33,212 nt of DNA, taken from Bacteroidales bacterium (GTDB taxonomy: Bacteria; Bacteroidota; Bacteroidia; Bacteroidales; Marinilabiliaceae). Made by a program: the position numbers and the translations under genes. The DNA is taken from contig JAKSLF010000030.1 in the NCBI GenBank assembly GCA_024401355.1, positions 1-33,212 on the forward strand, given 5' to 3'. Positions 32,306-33,212 of the stretch are shown here, one piece after another. Positions within the stretch are counted from its first letter, which is position 1. Each line of letters starts with the position of its first letter. Below the pieces are notes generated by a model. It was not told the origin of the DNA and searched no databases. It saw only the letters and a program-made list of their open reading frames with translations.

Positions 32306-33212
32306 TTGTTTTGAGATGGCATAATTAATTCGTCAGGTTTTTCTTTTGTATATATACCTTCGTTAGGTGTTTGTTTGATGAATAGATTCCTTATTATATC
32401 TATATCAATTTTTTCATGTGGTGAAAATGATGGCGATTTCATATAGTTAAGTATAGATTCTTTCATTTGACGTGCTACTATGCGATGATCAAGGTCGGTT
32501 GTAAGATCAAATGATGTGACTATAATTTTACCGCTATATACTTTTACCTCTACAAGCATTCCTAGTTTCCTCGATATGAACCAGGTGTCAATAGGTTGTA
32601 CTATCGGTTGCATGTGCTTAGGAAAATCGCTCATTAGTATGACTGGTGCTTCATTGACAAGTTCCCACCATTGAATGTCTGAATGGCAATCAGTAACAAA
32701 GTCATGAAATATCTTATGGTCTTTGTCTATGTACATTCCAGTTGTATGAGGCGGACGCATCTGAAACCATGAAGTGTTCCAGAATATCGGCAGAAAATGC
32801 TGTTCAATACCACGGCCGTATGTGAGTCGTTTGTTGGCCAGTAGCAATACTTTACCGCCGGTTTTGAGTCGCTCTATTGCTTCGTTATTCAATGTGTCTG
32901 TTACATATACATCATTGTAATCATGTGATTCAATTTCAGGATATAGCCAGAAGTTCCATGAGTTATGGCCTATAAGTCCATTTGCACCATGTCTTCTGAC
33001 TTCTATGGTAAGTTCTATTTTCTCTGCTTTATTGTGTTTCTGGGCAGGTATTTCAATACATCCGATGTTGTTATTTCCAGAGCATAGGGTAGTGTTGTTG
33101 GATAGAGTACCTCTAATTGTGTCAACTCCAATGGTATAGTAATAATTGATGTCAACATCAACAGAGTCATCAATAAACTGTGTAATCTCTGTGTTTACAG
33201 TTATTGTTTCAT
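32302..33212 (-). CDS. Glycoside hydrolase family 2 protein, C-terminal part (5' end outside the window)
   Basis: The minus-strand frame is open from the right edge down to the TGA at 32304-32302, giving about 303 codons with no upstream stop. The visible part begins in a beta-sandwich domain (IELTIEVRRHG, NSWNFWLYPE), then VYVTDTLNNEAIERLKTGGKVLLL, RGIEQHFLPIFWNTSWFQMRPPHTTG and WWELV. This is the accessory C-terminal module of GH2 beta-galactosidase/glucuronidase-like enzymes of Bacteroidetes. The catalytic TIM barrel would lie beyond the edge. An internal TTG at 32892 is not the real start. Substrate unknown. No SusC/SusD partner is in view on this side. Confidence 0.82.
   Translation of the reverse strand, partial: ETITVNTEITQFIDDSVDVDINYYYTIGVDTIRGTLSNNTTLCSGNNNIGCIEIPAQKHNKAEKIELTIEVRRHGANGLIGHNSWNFWLYPEIESHDYNDVYVTDTLNNEAIERLKTGGKVLLLANKRLTYGRGIEQHFLPIFWNTSWFQMRPPHTTGMYIDKDHKIFHDFVTDCHSDIQWWELVNEAPVILMSDFPKHMQPIVQPIDTWFISRKLGMLVEVKVYSGKIIVTSFDLTTDLDHRIVARQMKESILNYMKSPSFSPHEKIDIDIIRNLFIKQTPNEGIYTKEKPDELIMPSQNK

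Noticed and set aside
32890-32892. TTG as start of a 196-aa protein at the right edge
   Set aside because: The frame stays open to the window edge and the upstream residues continue the GH2 sandwich domain, so this is an internal Leu codon.
1-33212. CRISPR arrays, insertion sequences, prophage or integrative-element boundaries
   Set aside because: No regularly spaced repeats, transposase, integrase or target-site duplications were seen. The tRNA at the left edge has no integrase gene near it on this side.

Overview
The window looks like a chromosomal segment of a Bacteroidales bacterium (a gut, rumen or oral relative of Prevotella or Bacteroides is the best guess; I cannot place it to genus). 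The reasons are several exact TAnnTTTG boxes, the Bacteroidetes -7 promoter element, upstream of genes; weak or absent Shine-Dalgarno sequences; and a set of Bacteroidetes-type families: large TonB-dependent receptor with a YfiR partner, recF next to a DUF721/DciA-like gene, LDH-type malate dehydrogenase, plant-type phosphoglucomutase, RemB/Wzi-like barrel, and aryl-polyene-type lipid genes. I see no transposase, integrase, phage module or CRISPR array.

Layout. 1-52 is the 5' part of a tRNA-Lys(CUU) gene cut by the left edge. 237-9279 is a minus-strand run: secreted 142-aa protein, ABCG-type ABC transporter, recF, DciA-like protein, a decayed C-terminal scrap of a TonB receptor, YfiR-like protein, and an intact TonB receptor. 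A 58-aa membrane protein lies just upstream. 9303-16214, also minus strand, holds housekeeping and envelope genes: acidic hypothetical, fmt, RemB/Wzi-like barrel, SIS-domain sugar-phosphate isomerase, phosphohexomutase, crcB, mdh. At about 16.3-16.5 kb divergent promoters mark a strand switch. 16509-29451 is plus strand: a basic protein of unknown function, a lipoprotein with two near-identical carbohydrate-binding domains, an LtaS-like membrane sulfatase-fold protein with a U32 peptidase-family gene, a stand-alone receiver protein, then a seven-gene operon. 29593 to the right edge is minus strand again: clpB and the 3' part of a GH2 glycosidase.

The most interesting unit is the operon at 22506-29451: ketosynthase, acyl carrier protein, two different hotdog dehydratases, an MMPL/RND exporter, a phytoene-desaturase-like flavoprotein and a LolA-like periplasmic carrier. 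This is the elongation, dehydration and export core of aryl-polyene/flexirubin-type pathways, but without ammonia lyase, AMP ligase, ketoreductase, acyltransferase or second ketosynthase nearby. It probably makes and exports an unusual polyene or fatty-acyl envelope lipid, borrowing steps from primary fatty-acid synthesis.

Other points worth attention are a phosphohexomutase with an altered catalytic serine loop, a sigma-54-like promoter with two palindromes spaced 52 bp apart upstream of clpB, a TonB-receptor fossil beside a living relative, and a strong pyrimidine bias of the + strand that makes codon choice depend on gene orientation.
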